A stretch of DNA of 40,727 nt from Hyphomicrobiales bacterium (lineage in GTDB: Bacteria > Pseudomonadota > Alphaproteobacteria > Rhizobiales > OSC116), in the NCBI GenBank assembly GCA_002401855.1, contig NVUH01000022.1, forward strand, positions 1-40,727, written 5' to 3'. Under the pieces are notes generated by a model. The model was not told where the DNA came from and ran no database searches. It saw only the letters and a program-made list of their open reading frames with translations. Below, piece after piece: positions 1 through 10,431 of the stretch. Each line of letters opens with the position of its first letter. Position 1 is the first letter of the stretch. The position numbers and the translations under genes were made by a program.

Positions 1-119
1 TAAAGCCACTAGAGACATTAACGTCGCCAAAACCTGATCAAGGCATAGTCAGAATACACAGGTTTACGGCGCGGCCTTTGATCGTTACAAAATGACTAAG
101 CGAGATTCTGATTGTTCCT

Positions 120-440
120 ATGAAAACCCAGCTCACCAAAGTCCTGATTGTTTGCCTTATGGCCATTGCCCTGCATGGTTTTGGCACGGACGAGCATGTG
201 TTCAAGTCACAAAACGCAGAAATTACGGTCATAAATACTGATGCCAGCAAAGGCACGCCCGCAGACAGTGTTCCCAATCTGAGTGAGGCCTGCGATATTT
301 GCGAAGTGGTTCACCAATACGTCAGCCTGGATCAATCCAGCCTGATACCGGTGCCCCCCCCAGCCACGCTGGGCATGAGATCCATTCTGGTTCCATCTGG
401 GCGAAAGCCAGGCGGCATAGCCCGCCCCCCCACCATCTGA
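120..440 (+). CDS. small putative exported protein with CxxC
   Basis: A 106-residue protein with a basic, then hydrophobic N-terminus (residues 1-20) that looks like a signal peptide. A CDIC pair sits near residue 58 and the C-terminal tail is rich in Pro, Arg and Gly, ending RPPTI. This layout resembles small exported proteins often encoded beside metal (Czc/Cus-type) efflux genes in proteobacteria, but nothing in the window confirms that link and anything upstream is cut off. No good ribosome binding site is visible, so the start is uncertain. It stops only four bases before the stop codon of the convergent HAD gene. Function unknown. Confidence 0.45.
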   Translation: MKTQLTKVLIVCLMAIALHGFGTDEHVFKSQNAEITVINTDASKGTPADSVPNLSEACDICEVVHQYVSLDQSSLIPVPPPATLGMRSILVPSGRKPGGIARPPTI

Positions 441-444
441 TTAC

Positions 445-1320
445 TCAACGGGATCTATATTTAACTTTGACGCCTCTGAGTTTAATGCGCTCTTTTATGA
501 ATGTCATGAATTCGGGGGAGAAGACGTTCATGTTGCCCTCGACATAAGCTTGTTCGAACTCGCGGGCGTGGATGCCGTCGGCGACGAATAGCATATCAGC
601 ACCCAAACGGTTGGCGCCTGGGACGTCGGTTGCAAGGCCATCGCCGATGACTAATATTTTCTTTGGTGGGATGTCTGCGCCGCCTAATGCGGCTAGTTTT
701 TTTAAGGCTTCTTGATAGATAGTATCATGCGGTTTGCCAGTATAGATCACTTCGCCATCTAGTTCTTCGTACATTTGTGCTAAAGTGCCTGCGCAATAAT
801 ATAATATGCCGCCTACATCGACCACCGCATCGGGGTTAGAACATAGAAATGGTAGGTTTCTTTGCTTCATATTTTTAAGCAATGGCAAATAATCTTGCGG
901 GTCAATTTCATCGGTTCTGGCTAAAAAAGTACATAATACATAATCAGCTTGGTCAAGATCGACCAATTCGGCAAAGCCTGGTTGTACCGCTTCGGTGTCG
1001 CTATCACGTAAACCCAAATGAAAACATTTTTTATCGTGCCAGCCGTCAATGATGGTTTTGGCCACATCGCCCGATGTTATAATGTCGTCATAAAAATCGG
1101 TGCCCGCGCCTATTTTATTTTTAAGATGCTCTATCACATGGTTAGAGGGGCTGGGCGCATTGGTGATGAGGATGACTTTTTTACCTTTATCCCGCGCGGC
1201 CTTAAGCGCCACGACGCTGGTTTTAAAAGGCTCGATGCCATTATGTACCACGCCCCATATATCGCTGAATATGGCGTCATAATTATCAATAATTTCATTT
1301 AGATTTTTTATTTTACGCAT
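445..1320 (-). CDS. HAD superfamily class IIA phosphatase (TIGR01459-like)
   Basis: A 291-residue hydrolase of the haloacid dehalogenase superfamily, class IIA, the group of NagD and phosphoglycolate phosphatases. Motif I is DIWGVVHNG (Asp20; the usual second Asp is Trp, as I recall for the TIGR01459 family). Motif II is ILITNAP, the motif III region is TGKPHDTIYQ, and the Mg-binding motif IV is VIGDGLATDVPGA. Length fits the family and the C2-type cap lies between motifs II and III. The ATG is preceded by GAGG at good spacing. The substrate cannot be told from sequence. It follows the TipF-like gene on the same strand with about 33 bases between and may be cotranscribed with it. Confidence 0.85.
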   Translation of the reverse strand: MRKIKNLNEIIDNYDAIFSDIWGVVHNGIEPFKTSVVALKAARDKGKKVILITNAPSPSNHVIEHLKNKIGAGTDFYDDIITSGDVAKTIIDGWHDKKCFHLGLRDSDTEAVQPGFAELVDLDQADYVLCTFLARTDEIDPQDYLPLLKNMKQRNLPFLCSNPDAVVDVGGILYYCAGTLAQMYEELDGEVIYTGKPHDTIYQEALKKLAALGGADIPPKKILVIGDGLATDVPGANRLGADMLFVADGIHAREFEQAYVEGNMNVFSPEFMTFIKERIKLRGVKVKYRSR

Positions 1321-1353
1321 ATAGCCTCGTAAAAATATCAGGTGGTTCTTAAA

Positions 1354-2673
1354 TTAGGCGGTTTGTTTCAATTCGTCTAACAAATGGGATTTATCGCGTA
1401 CCAGAGTTGGTTCGCCAAATAAGTAGCCTTGGGCATATTTAACATGACATTCCAGCAATTCTGGCACAATATGTTCGTTCTGCACTTCATCGATGATTAA
1501 TTCTAAGCCCGAACGACGGACATGTTCGGCAAAATCATCAACCAAAATTTGGGCGCCATGCTCCTCGGCATTGTTCAGGAATATACCTGCCGCAATTTTT
1601 ATATAACGGAAACCCATTGCGTATAATTTGGTGAAATCAAGGTTTAAATCAGTCACATTGTCTAATGAGAATCTAAAGCCAAGATCTTTGAGCGACAATA
1701 ATGCTTCACTTTCAATAATGCCTGTTTCGGCTAAAGTTTTTTGAGAAAATTCAAAAACCAGCATTTCAGATTGTTCTTGATTGTTATTCATAAATTCAAC
1801 AAATTGATCAAAAAATGTCATATCCAGTAAAGAATGGCCAGAGATATTACAGAATATTTTAAGCTCACGATTGCGTTCGACAAACCTTCGGGCGAGTAGA
1901 ACAGAGCGGAATAACATTAAATTATCGATCACCGGCATGATGCCCGCACGCTCGGCTGTGTCTAAATATTCACGTGGGGTGATGACTTTGCCATTGCCAT
2001 CACGTATCCATGTGTAGCTTTCATAATAAGCGATGTGACGATCTGGCAAAGTGACAATCGGTTGGGCATAAAGATCGACCTTATTGTCGGCCAATGATTG
2101 GTTGAGCAAGTCAATTAAACTATTATCTTCGATATCTTGCTTACTCATTGGCTTATCAACCATTTCAAGATCGCCATCATCCACATCAATATCAATATCA
2201 AACAGGCTTTGTTGTTGAATTTTAATTTGCGCGAAAGTTAGGGGCTTTGAAGATGAGGATAAAGATATGTTTTGAGTTTCATTGAGTAGATTTGCGATGC
2301 CAATTTCGATGTCTTGCGCCATTTTTTCCAAACTATCATCGGTGGTTTTTTGCAAACCATGCATGTGTTGCAATTCGTGATCAAAATGTTGGCGCATATG
2401 GGCTTGTTGCTTGCGCAAAGCGGTGATTTCAGAAGCGATATAGTTTATTTTCTGATCGAGCGTGGCTTCGCCATTGCGACCGGTTTTAATGCTGAGCATA
2501 AATACAATATGTACAACTAGCAAAACCAGAACCATAAGCGCAATTGACATTATGTTTTCGGCAAGGCTTAAGCCTAACAAAATGCTTGCGGAGGTTGCTA
2601 TACTGCCAGCAATGACCAACACAATTACAAATATGGAAATCGTACCCCCGTAGGATATCTCTCTTAAACGCAT
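1354..2673 (-). CDS. tipF: TipF-like membrane protein with degenerate EAL domain
   Basis: A 439-residue protein with two N-terminal transmembrane segments (about residues 12-34 and 37-60), a coiled-coil stretch (about 70-130), an acidic linker and a C-terminal EAL-like domain (about 180-435). The EAL signature reads YES instead of EAL, and the [10 protein letters not shown] region is replaced by SLDNVTDLNLD, so phosphodiesterase activity is unlikely. This layout and length match Caulobacter TipF, a c-di-GMP-binding protein needed for flagellum placement; the retained Glu fits a binding rather than a cleaving role. The ATG at 2673 follows AAGG; a TTG two codons upstream is less likely. It is divergent from groES. 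Assignment to TipF is by architecture, not alignment. Confidence 0.7.
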   Translation of the reverse strand: MRLREISYGGTISIFVIVLVIAGSIATSASILLGLSLAENIMSIALMVLVLLVVHIVFMLSIKTGRNGEATLDQKINYIASEITALRKQQAHMRQHFDHELQHMHGLQKTTDDSLEKMAQDIEIGIANLLNETQNISLSSSSKPLTFAQIKIQQQSLFDIDIDVDDGDLEMVDKPMSKQDIEDNSLIDLLNQSLADNKVDLYAQPIVTLPDRHIAYYESYTWIRDGNGKVITPREYLDTAERAGIMPVIDNLMLFRSVLLARRFVERNRELKIFCNISGHSLLDMTFFDQFVEFMNNNQEQSEMLVFEFSQKTLAETGIIESEALLSLKDLGFRFSLDNVTDLNLDFTKLYAMGFRYIKIAAGIFLNNAEEHGAQILVDDFAEHVRRSGLELIIDEVQNEHIVPELLECHVKYAQGYLFGEPTLVRDKSHLLDELKQTA

Positions 2674-2796
2674 ATTCAAAGCCTTAAACTAAACTGATTC
2701 ACCTTTCACCATAAGTCATGACTATTGATTTGTTAACTATATTTTTGGGTATTTGGCACTTATTACAGACAATTTGCCGATATTATCTGCCGCACG

Positions 2797-2826
2797 CTTG
2801 ACTCTTGCTTAAGCCAACCCTATTTA
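2797..2826 (+). promoter_or_regulatory. groESL promoter, RpoH-type (overlapping sigma-70-like)
   Basis: CTTG (2797-2800), then 18 bases, then CCTATTT (2819-2825), matches the alphaproteobacterial heat-shock sigma factor consensus (CTTG, then CYTATNT). The same stretch can be read as TTGACT-N17-TATTTA for the housekeeping sigma factor. It lies just upstream of the CIRCE operator and about 70-100 bases upstream of groES. Confidence 0.65.
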
Positions 2827-2836
2827 TCTAACAGTG

Positions 2837-2863
2837 TTAGCACTCGCACCAAGTGAGTGCTAA
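2837..2863 (+). promoter_or_regulatory. CIRCE operator (HrcA binding site)
   Basis: A perfect CIRCE: TTAGCACTC (2837-2845), a nine-base spacer, then GAGTGCTAA (2855-2863). This is the known binding site of the repressor HrcA, and it lies between the promoter and groES. With the RpoH-type promoter it implies dual heat-shock control. Confidence 0.95.
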
Positions 2864-2894
2864 TGGAATGAATATTAATTATGGAGAGACTAAT

Positions 2895-3182
2895 ATGGCA
2901 TTACGTCCGTTACAAGACCGCGTTTTGGTACGCACTGATGAAGCAGAAACAAAAACTGCCTCAGGCCTTATCATTGTTGATTCAGCACAAGATAAGCCTT
3001 CGCAAGGCACTGTTGTATCTGTTGGCAATGGCACACGCAATGCCGAAGGTGCTTTGATTGCGCTTGAAGTTAAAGCTGGTGACACTGTGTTGTTTGGCAA
3101 ATGGTCTGGCACTGAAATTAAAGTCGATGGCGAAGAGCTGATGATTATGAAAGAAGCTGATATTCTTGGCATCGTAGAATAA
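2895..3182 (+). CDS. groES: co-chaperonin GroES
   Basis: The 95-residue co-chaperonin begins [12 protein letters not shown] and has the mobile-loop region [11 protein letters not shown] and the C-terminal [14 protein letters not shown] typical of GroES. It caps the GroEL ring during ATP-driven folding in the cytoplasm. The ATG at 2895 has GGAGAG upstream; earlier in-frame codons would run into the CIRCE arm and are not used. It is the first gene of the groES-groEL operon, 46 bases ahead of groEL. Confidence 0.98.
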   Translation: MALRPLQDRVLVRTDEAETKTASGLIIVDSAQDKPSQGTVVSVGNGTRNAEGALIALEVKAGDTVLFGKWSGTEIKVDGEELMIMKEADILGIVE

Positions 3183-3201
3183 GCTCATCATATACATATA
3201 A

Positions 3202-4872
<1,671 letters not shown>

Positions 4873-4920
4873 TTGTTGCTTAACGATTTCCTTTAGCTGT
4901 TACAATCTGAAGGTTAGAAG

Positions 4921-4956
4921 AAGGATGTACAGTTTTTGCTGTGCATCCTTTTTTTT
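4921..4956 (+). terminator. groESL intrinsic terminator
   Basis: A 12-bp stem (4921-4932 with 4939-4950, one G-T wobble) closes a six-base loop and is followed by a run of eight T (4949-4956). Confidence 0.9.
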
Positions 4957-4973
4957 GTGGGACTTTATGTTGG

Positions 4974-5290
4974 GCACTGCGTGCGTTCGCTCCGCTCTTT
5001 TATTCTTGCACTGCGTGCGTTCGCTCCGCTCTCTAGCTAAGCCACTCAGCCGCTGGTCGGGAGCAGATGCACCACCCAATCTAACCGCATTACGCTTAGT
5101 GAGCTAGAGCCTGGCGAAACTCCTCATTCTGGTGCTATGCCGCAAATTCAGAATTTGCTACTTGGTGCCATACTGCCCGTCGTGGAAAAAGGGTCCGAAC
5201 CCGTAGGGAGAGGCAAGCGCGACTGCGCGTCGCCGTTAGGCGTGGCAAGAGAGCGGAGCGAACGCACGCAGTGCTACTAGTGAGCGCAGC
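4974..5290. repeat. interspersed palindromic repeat, copy A
   Basis: A noncoding unit whose ends are a perfect 26-bp inverted repeat (5008-5033 and 5249-5274). The left arm is duplicated in tandem (25 bases again at 4974-4998). The interior has a short perfect hairpin (GCAAATTC/GAATTTGC near 5132-5148) and GC-rich stretches shared with copy B at 14515-14765. No transposase is present and no convincing ORF; open frames across it read the palindrome. The alternatives are a MITE-like non-autonomous element or a structured intergenic RNA repeat. No target-site duplication could be fixed by eye. Confidence 0.8.
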
Positions 5291-5404
5291 GAACGTAAAA
5301 AAGAATATACAACTCAACATTAAGTGATTGGTATTTGATGTGATTTGCCTCATAATTGCCCTTATTGGCTTTTAGCTTGCCACTATATTTATCTTGAGGG
5401 CTTT

Positions 5405-8203
5405 ATGTTATTTTTCAAAAAAATTTTATCACTGGTTTTTGTTAGTTTTTACTCAATTGCGCAGGCTGCACCGGCGCTGGTTTCTGACCCTGAAATTATT
5501 ACGGGTGTGTTAGATAATGGCCTGACTTATCATTTATATACCTCTAATGATGAGCAAAAAGATGATCATGATGAAGAAATTAGTTTGCGGCTTTATGTGC
5601 AGATTGGCTCGTTGGATGAAAATGATGAGCAAAAAGGTTATGCGCATTTGGTTGAGCATTTGGGTTTTCGCGATAGCCGTTATTTTACTCATGAGCAAAA
5701 AAATGACTTTTTGGAGAATCTTGGGCTGCATACCAATGCCTATACGACCTATAACCGCACGGTTTATTATGTAAATGACCGCAACCCGACTGATGAGCGG
5801 ATGGTGAAAAACCTTCAATTATTCCGCGATTTTGCTGATGGTATGTTTATCACCTCATCTGATTTTGAACTTGAGCGTAAAATTGTGCTTGAAGAACTGC
5901 GTTTACGTGCCTCTAAAGAGGGCGGCATTGACGATAAAATGCTCGAAATTTATGACAATGGGCAATATTTGGATGACAAAAAACCGATTGGTACGAAAGA
6001 GATTTTAAACGCCGCGACGCGCGATAGTGTGTATGAGTTTATGTCCACTTGGTATCAGCCGCAACATATGCATTTTATTGTCACTGGGCAAATTGATGCC
6101 AAAAAATTAGAGCAACAGATTATTGAGCAATTTAGTGAAATTAAATCCAAACCGGCGGTGAAACAGGCTGAGCCCATTTATAAATTACCGGAGGGCATAC
6201 ATTTTGCCACTGCGGATGACAGCACTAGCAATGGCGTGACTTTGATGCTGCCATTGCCTAGCCTTGAAGGTGAAGTGATGGATGCGGATGCTTATCAGAA
6301 AACGCTTGCCTATGACGTAATTTCTGGCGGTATAGACAGCCATTTGCAACGTAAAAATGACGCGTTGGGTAAACTGGTGCCGTATATTAGTGCAGGCATT
6401 GGCAATTATGAGCATCGTTTGCTGCTCGAAATTTACATTCAGCATAAAGAAGGTGAACGCAATGAGGCGATTGATTTTGCGTTGAAAGAGTTGGCCAGTT
6501 TGCGCCAATATGGGTTGAGCCAAGCGCAGTTTGAAAATCAGTTAGATTTTATTGAACGGCGCAAGGACAAGCCTTATTCGCCATTTAAGAAAGATGGCCG
6601 CCCGGCTAAAATTGCTGATGAATTTATTGCTGATATTGAAGAGGATTTCATTCATCTATCTGAAGACGCTGAAGAGGCGCAGCTTGGGGCGTTTTTAGAC
6701 GAGGCGAAGCTTGAGCCGATTAATGAAAATTTGAAAAAATTATTAGCCAATGATGCGGCTTTGATTGTGGTCAGCCGTGAATTGGTGAGTGATGAGAAGC
6801 AAGCTGCTGCCGCTCAATTGGTGGCTAGTTATAATGACAAAAGCATTGAAGTTGCGGCACAAAGTGACGCTGACATGGTGCAGAAACAATTGCCTGAGAT
6901 TACGCTGGCAGCTGGTAGTATTACTGCTGAGAAGACAATTGATGCCTCTAAAATTACGCAGCTGACATTGAGTAATGGTGCGCATGCTTATTTGCTGCAC
7001 CGCAAAAAAGACGAAGGCCATGTGAGCATTGGGGCGTTTGCCAAAGGTGGCAGTCAGTCGCTGCCCGTTGAGCTGCTTACGGCGTCTATCTTTGCCAATA
7101 ATGTGATTAGCGCCAGTGGCATTGGCGGCTTTGAGCAGTATGAATTGGCCGAATATATGAGCAAAAAACGCATCACGCGGTTTAGGCCATTTATGGGCGG
7201 CATTGTGCACGGGTTTGGGGCGCAGTTGGAAAAATCTGATAGTTTAGAAGATGTGTTTAACTTGCTGCATATGAGTTTTTACCAAGGTAAAATCCACAGC
7301 CAACAATTTGAGGCGGTTCAAAAATCGACCTCAGAAGGTTATGCCAAATGGCTGACCACCGAAGATGGGCAATATCAGCAATTGGTTATTAATGGCCTGT
7401 TTGAAGAGGGTGTAGAATATTTTAACATCACACCTGAGCAGATTGATGCCACTCAGCAGGCTGACATCCAAAAGGTATATGAGCATTTTTATAGTGATTT
7501 GAGCCAGTATCATTTTGTGATTGCGGGTGATTTTGATGACGCTCAAGTGCGTGGCTTGTTGGAGAAATATATTGCCAGCATTCCGAGTGAGCCTGTGACA
7601 AATTCGGTGGCTAAAATTAAATTATTTGACCGCGACATTCACATTCGCGCGACCAATAACCCGAAAGATCAATCTTCAGTCAGCTTGTCATATCATACTG
7701 ATAAATATGATAAAAGCTTTGAGAATAATGTCGCCAATGTGATTGGGGCGCGGATATTGACCAAGCGGATTTATGACATTATGCGCAAAGAAGAAGGTTT
7801 GACTTATTCGGTGCGGGTTAATTTTCAACCAGAAGAGCAGAATGTTCAAAATTCGAGTTTTTCTATTCGTTTTTCGGTCAAGCCGACCAACGAAAAACAA
7901 GCCATTGCGATTGTTGACCAAGCGCTGCAAGACTTAATTGACAACCCGATCAGCGAAGAAGAATTTATCGACAAACGCGACAAAATGCTAGAAGACCATG
8001 AAAAAGTGCGCAATAGCAATGCTTCTAACGCGCGTTATATTGGCCGTAAGTTTGCTTTGGGTTATGATTTAGAACGGGTTGCTGATTTGGTGCCGATCAT
8101 CAAAGCCACTAAATATGAATTGGTGCGTGATGGAGTGGTTGAATTTTTTGAAAATAGCCATCGGGTGAGCACTATATTCTCGAGCGAGGATGCGCCAGAA
8201 TAA
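5405..8203 (+). CDS. M16 family zinc metallopeptidase
   Basis: A 932-residue pitrilysin/insulinase-family protease. Residues 1-22 form a signal peptide ending near AQAAPA, so it is probably periplasmic or envelope-bound. The inverted zinc motif HLVEH is at 81-85, with the third ligand Glu in VLEEL about 78 residues on. A second, inactive M16 half begins near residue 530 (LSNGAHAYLLHRKK). The length matches two-domain proteobacterial family members. The start at 5405 was chosen for the signal peptide and the TTGAGGG at 5394-5400; an upstream in-frame extension is not plausible. The next gene starts 11 bases after its stop. Substrate unknown. Confidence 0.9.
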   Translation: MLFFKKILSLVFVSFYSIAQAAPALVSDPEIITGVLDNGLTYHLYTSNDEQKDDHDEEISLRLYVQIGSLDENDEQKGYAHLVEHLGFRDSRYFTHEQKNDFLENLGLHTNAYTTYNRTVYYVNDRNPTDERMVKNLQLFRDFADGMFITSSDFELERKIVLEELRLRASKEGGIDDKMLEIYDNGQYLDDKKPIGTKEILNAATRDSVYEFMSTWYQPQHMHFIVTGQIDAKKLEQQIIEQFSEIKSKPAVKQAEPIYKLPEGIHFATADDSTSNGVTLMLPLPSLEGEVMDADAYQKTLAYDVISGGIDSHLQRKNDALGKLVPYISAGIGNYEHRLLLEIYIQHKEGERNEAIDFALKELASLRQYGLSQAQFENQLDFIERRKDKPYSPFKKDGRPAKIADEFIADIEEDFIHLSEDAEEAQLGAFLDEAKLEPINENLKKLLANDAALIVVSRELVSDEKQAAAAQLVASYNDKSIEVAAQSDADMVQKQLPEITLAAGSITAEKTIDASKITQLTLSNGAHAYLLHRKKDEGHVSIGAFAKGGSQSLPVELLTASIFANNVISASGIGGFEQYELAEYMSKKRITRFRPFMGGIVHGFGAQLEKSDSLEDVFNLLHMSFYQGKIHSQQFEAVQKSTSEGYAKWLTTEDGQYQQLVINGLFEEGVEYFNITPEQIDATQQADIQKVYEHFYSDLSQYHFVIAGDFDDAQVRGLLEKYIASIPSEPVTNSVAKIKLFDRDIHIRATNNPKDQSSVSLSYHTDKYDKSFENNVANVIGARILTKRIYDIMRKEEGLTYSVRVNFQPEEQNVQNSSFSIRFSVKPTNEKQAIAIVDQALQDLIDNPISEEEFIDKRDKMLEDHEKVRNSNASNARYIGRKFALGYDLERVADLVPIIKATKYELVRDGVVEFFENSHRVSTIFSSEDAPE

Positions 8204-8213
8204 GGGAGCTGAA

Positions 8214-8825
8214 ATGGGTTTTGAATATTTATTGACCACCATGATTGTGGTGTTGATACCTGGTACCGGGGTGATTTACACCATATCGACAGGCTTGATG
8301 CAAGGCGCCCGCGCCAGTATATGGGCGGCATTGGGTTGCACTTTGGGCATAGTGCCCGCTTTGCTTGCCAGTGTGTTGGGGTTGGCGGCGATTATGCACA
8401 GCAGTGCTTTGGTGTTTCAGCTGGTTAAATTTTTGGGTGTGGCTTATTTGGTTTATTTGGCGTGGGGCATGTGGAAAGAAACCGGCGGCTTAAAATTTGA
8501 CGAAAAAACAAAGCCAATGAGCGGTTTAAACACTGCGTTTAAGGGTTTTTTGATTAATATTCTCAACCCGAAATTGTCTTTATTCTTTTTGGCATTTTTG
8601 CCACAATTTATACCTATCAGTGCTGCCTCACCTTTAATGGATTTTACTGTTTTGAGTGCGGTGTTTATGGGCGCGACTTTTGTGGTGTTTGTGATTTATG
8701 GTTTGTTTGCGCATAGTATGCGGCATTACATTTTAAGTTCGGATAAGGTTATGCACCTCACCCAACGTAGTTTTGCGGTTGTTTTTGCGGGGCTGGCAGC
8801 TAAATTAGCGCTTGCAGAAAAATAA
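8214..8825 (+). CDS. LysE/RhtB family exporter
   Basis: A 203-residue inner-membrane protein with about six hydrophobic segments and the family's N-terminal PGTGVIYTISTGLMQG and central LINILNPKLSLFFLAFLPQF signatures. Members export amino acids such as lysine, homoserine or threonine; the substrate here is unknown. The ATG at 8214 follows AAGGGAGC, only 11 bases after the M16 gene, so the two are probably cotranscribed. Confidence 0.9.
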   Translation: MGFEYLLTTMIVVLIPGTGVIYTISTGLMQGARASIWAALGCTLGIVPALLASVLGLAAIMHSSALVFQLVKFLGVAYLVYLAWGMWKETGGLKFDEKTKPMSGLNTAFKGFLINILNPKLSLFFLAFLPQFIPISAASPLMDFTVLSAVFMGATFVVFVIYGLFAHSMRHYILSSDKVMHLTQRSFAVVFAGLAAKLALAEK

Positions 8826-8879
8826 CCCCCCCTCTGTAAATGTAAGCTTTCCACTGTAAAATTTAGTAATGAGGAATAT

Positions 8880-9659
8880 ATGATTGAACCTGAGTTTCAT
8901 TGGAAGGATGCCAAACAGTTTAGCTGGCTGCAAGTTTTCTTGGCGTTTGCCATTCCGAGTGCTGTGGGGTTTTTTGGTTTCCACTATGTTTTGCCTGAAC
9001 TGCATGAAGGCGGGATGCCCGCCATTGTGGCGTGGCCGCTGGTGGCATCGATTATGCTATTGCCCCTTACCATTGTGCCAGTTTTGATGATGAAGCGCGA
9101 GGCGACAGATTTAAACATCAGCCTCAAAGCGCGTATGTGTCTTAAATCGCTGAGTGGCAAAGAATGGCTCATCGCACTGGGCATATTGATTATAGGCCTC
9201 ATTGCAGCTGCCGGCTTAGGGAGCCTTAGTGCCGTTTGGAGTGAATTTAGTGGTCTTAAAGTGCCTGAATACTTTCCGTTTTTTCTCAACCCTGCTATTG
9301 ACCCAATGACAGCCGATCCTGCTGCACTAACCCCAGGCTTTGTGCTAAAAGGAGCGTTTTGGTTGGTCGGGCTTATGCTGATTACATTATTTTTGAACAT
9401 ATTGGTCGAAGAGCTTTATTTTAGGGCGTGGTTATTGCCAAAAATGCAGAATCTTAGTGTGACACCATGGCTGGTCAATGGGTTAGCATTTGCATTTTAC
9501 CATATATTTCAGCTATGGCTTTTGCCGCAGATATTGCCGTTAAGCCTATTGATGGCCTTTGTGGTTTATAAAACCAAAAGCATATGGCCTGTATTCATCA
9601 TCCACCTTTTGACTAACTCGCTCACTGGTGTTGCTATGTTTATGCTCATTATGGGCTAG
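8880..9659 (+). CDS. CPBP family intramembrane glutamic protease
   Basis: A 259-residue polytopic membrane protein with the three CPBP/Abi motifs: EELYFRAWLLP (EExxxR, about residue 177), FAFYHIF (FxxxH, about 203) and HLLTNS (HxxxN, about 243). Family members are CAAX-type intramembrane proteases, used in some bacteria for bacteriocin self-protection or membrane-protein processing. The ATG follows GAGGAATAT. It stands 54 bases after the exporter gene and probably belongs to the same run. Target unknown. Confidence 0.85.
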   Translation: MIEPEFHWKDAKQFSWLQVFLAFAIPSAVGFFGFHYVLPELHEGGMPAIVAWPLVASIMLLPLTIVPVLMMKREATDLNISLKARMCLKSLSGKEWLIALGILIIGLIAAAGLGSLSAVWSEFSGLKVPEYFPFFLNPAIDPMTADPAALTPGFVLKGAFWLVGLMLITLFLNILVEELYFRAWLLPKMQNLSVTPWLVNGLAFAFYHIFQLWLLPQILPLSLLMAFVVYKTKSIWPVFIIHLLTNSLTGVAMFMLIMG

Positions 9660-10310
9660 GCATTTGCCGCAATTAACGCTTTGGCCGTGGCGCGGGCGGC
9701 GGCAAAAATGGCTTTGATATTGCTAGTGACTAATTTGGCGGTGAAATAATTTTTCCGGTTGAATTTTTTGACAGCAAAAGCAGTTTTTGCAATTGATAAT
9801 TTCTGGGTAAGATAAACTTCAATTAATGAACTGACGATCAGCAAGCCATCTAGGGGCAAAAGTTTTTAATATATCTGACGGATTGTTTAAATCGGCATTG
9901 GCGCTGCTAAGCATGGTTTCGAACAATAAAGAAAAACTAACGATACCGCTTATGGCTACCATGGTGACGGATTGCACCAGCCATTGCCTTTGGATAGATT
10001 GTCGGCGCTCAATAAATCGCGAATATAACCATATTTGGCTGGTGAATAAAACGCGCTTTGCACCGCCAAATTAAAGGTTAGGCCAAAGGCTAGGTAAAAC
10101 CAACCCATATAGTAGCAAAATGTGATGATTATAGAGAGCAACACCGCCAACCGAGCTGCCCAACGCATGACTTTGACTTTGGAAAACCGATCAGATATAT
10201 AACCGCGGGAGTGAATAACATAATGAATGGTAATAAAATCAACGCGTTGATGAATGCCACACAAATAAAGGCGATACCCCCCTAATTTTTAAAACTTCGC
10301 GCATGCAATG
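9656..10310 (-). pseudogene. decayed LplT/Aas-type MFS transporter
   Basis: Three minus-strand reading frames carry consecutive pieces of one protein. About 10264-9970 gives GYISDRFSKVKVMRWAARL and later AFYSPAKYGYIRDLLSADNL and SKGNGW. Another frame continues QSVTMVAISGIV to NNPSDILKTFAP. A third (from 9859) gives LDGLLIVSSLIEVYLTQKL. This is the N-terminal part of an MFS carrier of the lysophospholipid transporter/acyl-ACP-phospholipid acyltransferase type. At least two or three frameshifts break it, the first helix region near 10290 is also out of frame, and the rest of the gene is missing. It is clearly not functional. The family is inferred from the AFYSPAKYGYI signature. Confidence 0.8.
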
Positions 10311-10365
10311 CCCTACCCTCAGCTTAAAGACCAAATATTAAACTTAGATTATCTCGTATATGACG

Positions 10366-10401
10366 CAATAAAAAACCCCAATCGGTGAAGATTGAGGTTT
10401 T
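10366..10401 (-). terminator. cheZ intrinsic terminator
   Basis: A 12-bp stem with one mismatch (10372-10383 with 10390-10401) has a six-base loop. Read on the minus strand it ends in a T run (complement of 10366-10375). It sits 30 bases past the cheZ stop. Confidence 0.8.
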
Positions 10402-10431
10402 ATTTATTTGAATATACTTATATGAAAACCA

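Noticed and set aside
4925-5353. Short open frames in repeat copy A with a shared TACVRSALL-like peptide on both strands
   Set aside because: The peptide is just the palindromic arm read in frame; no start signals.
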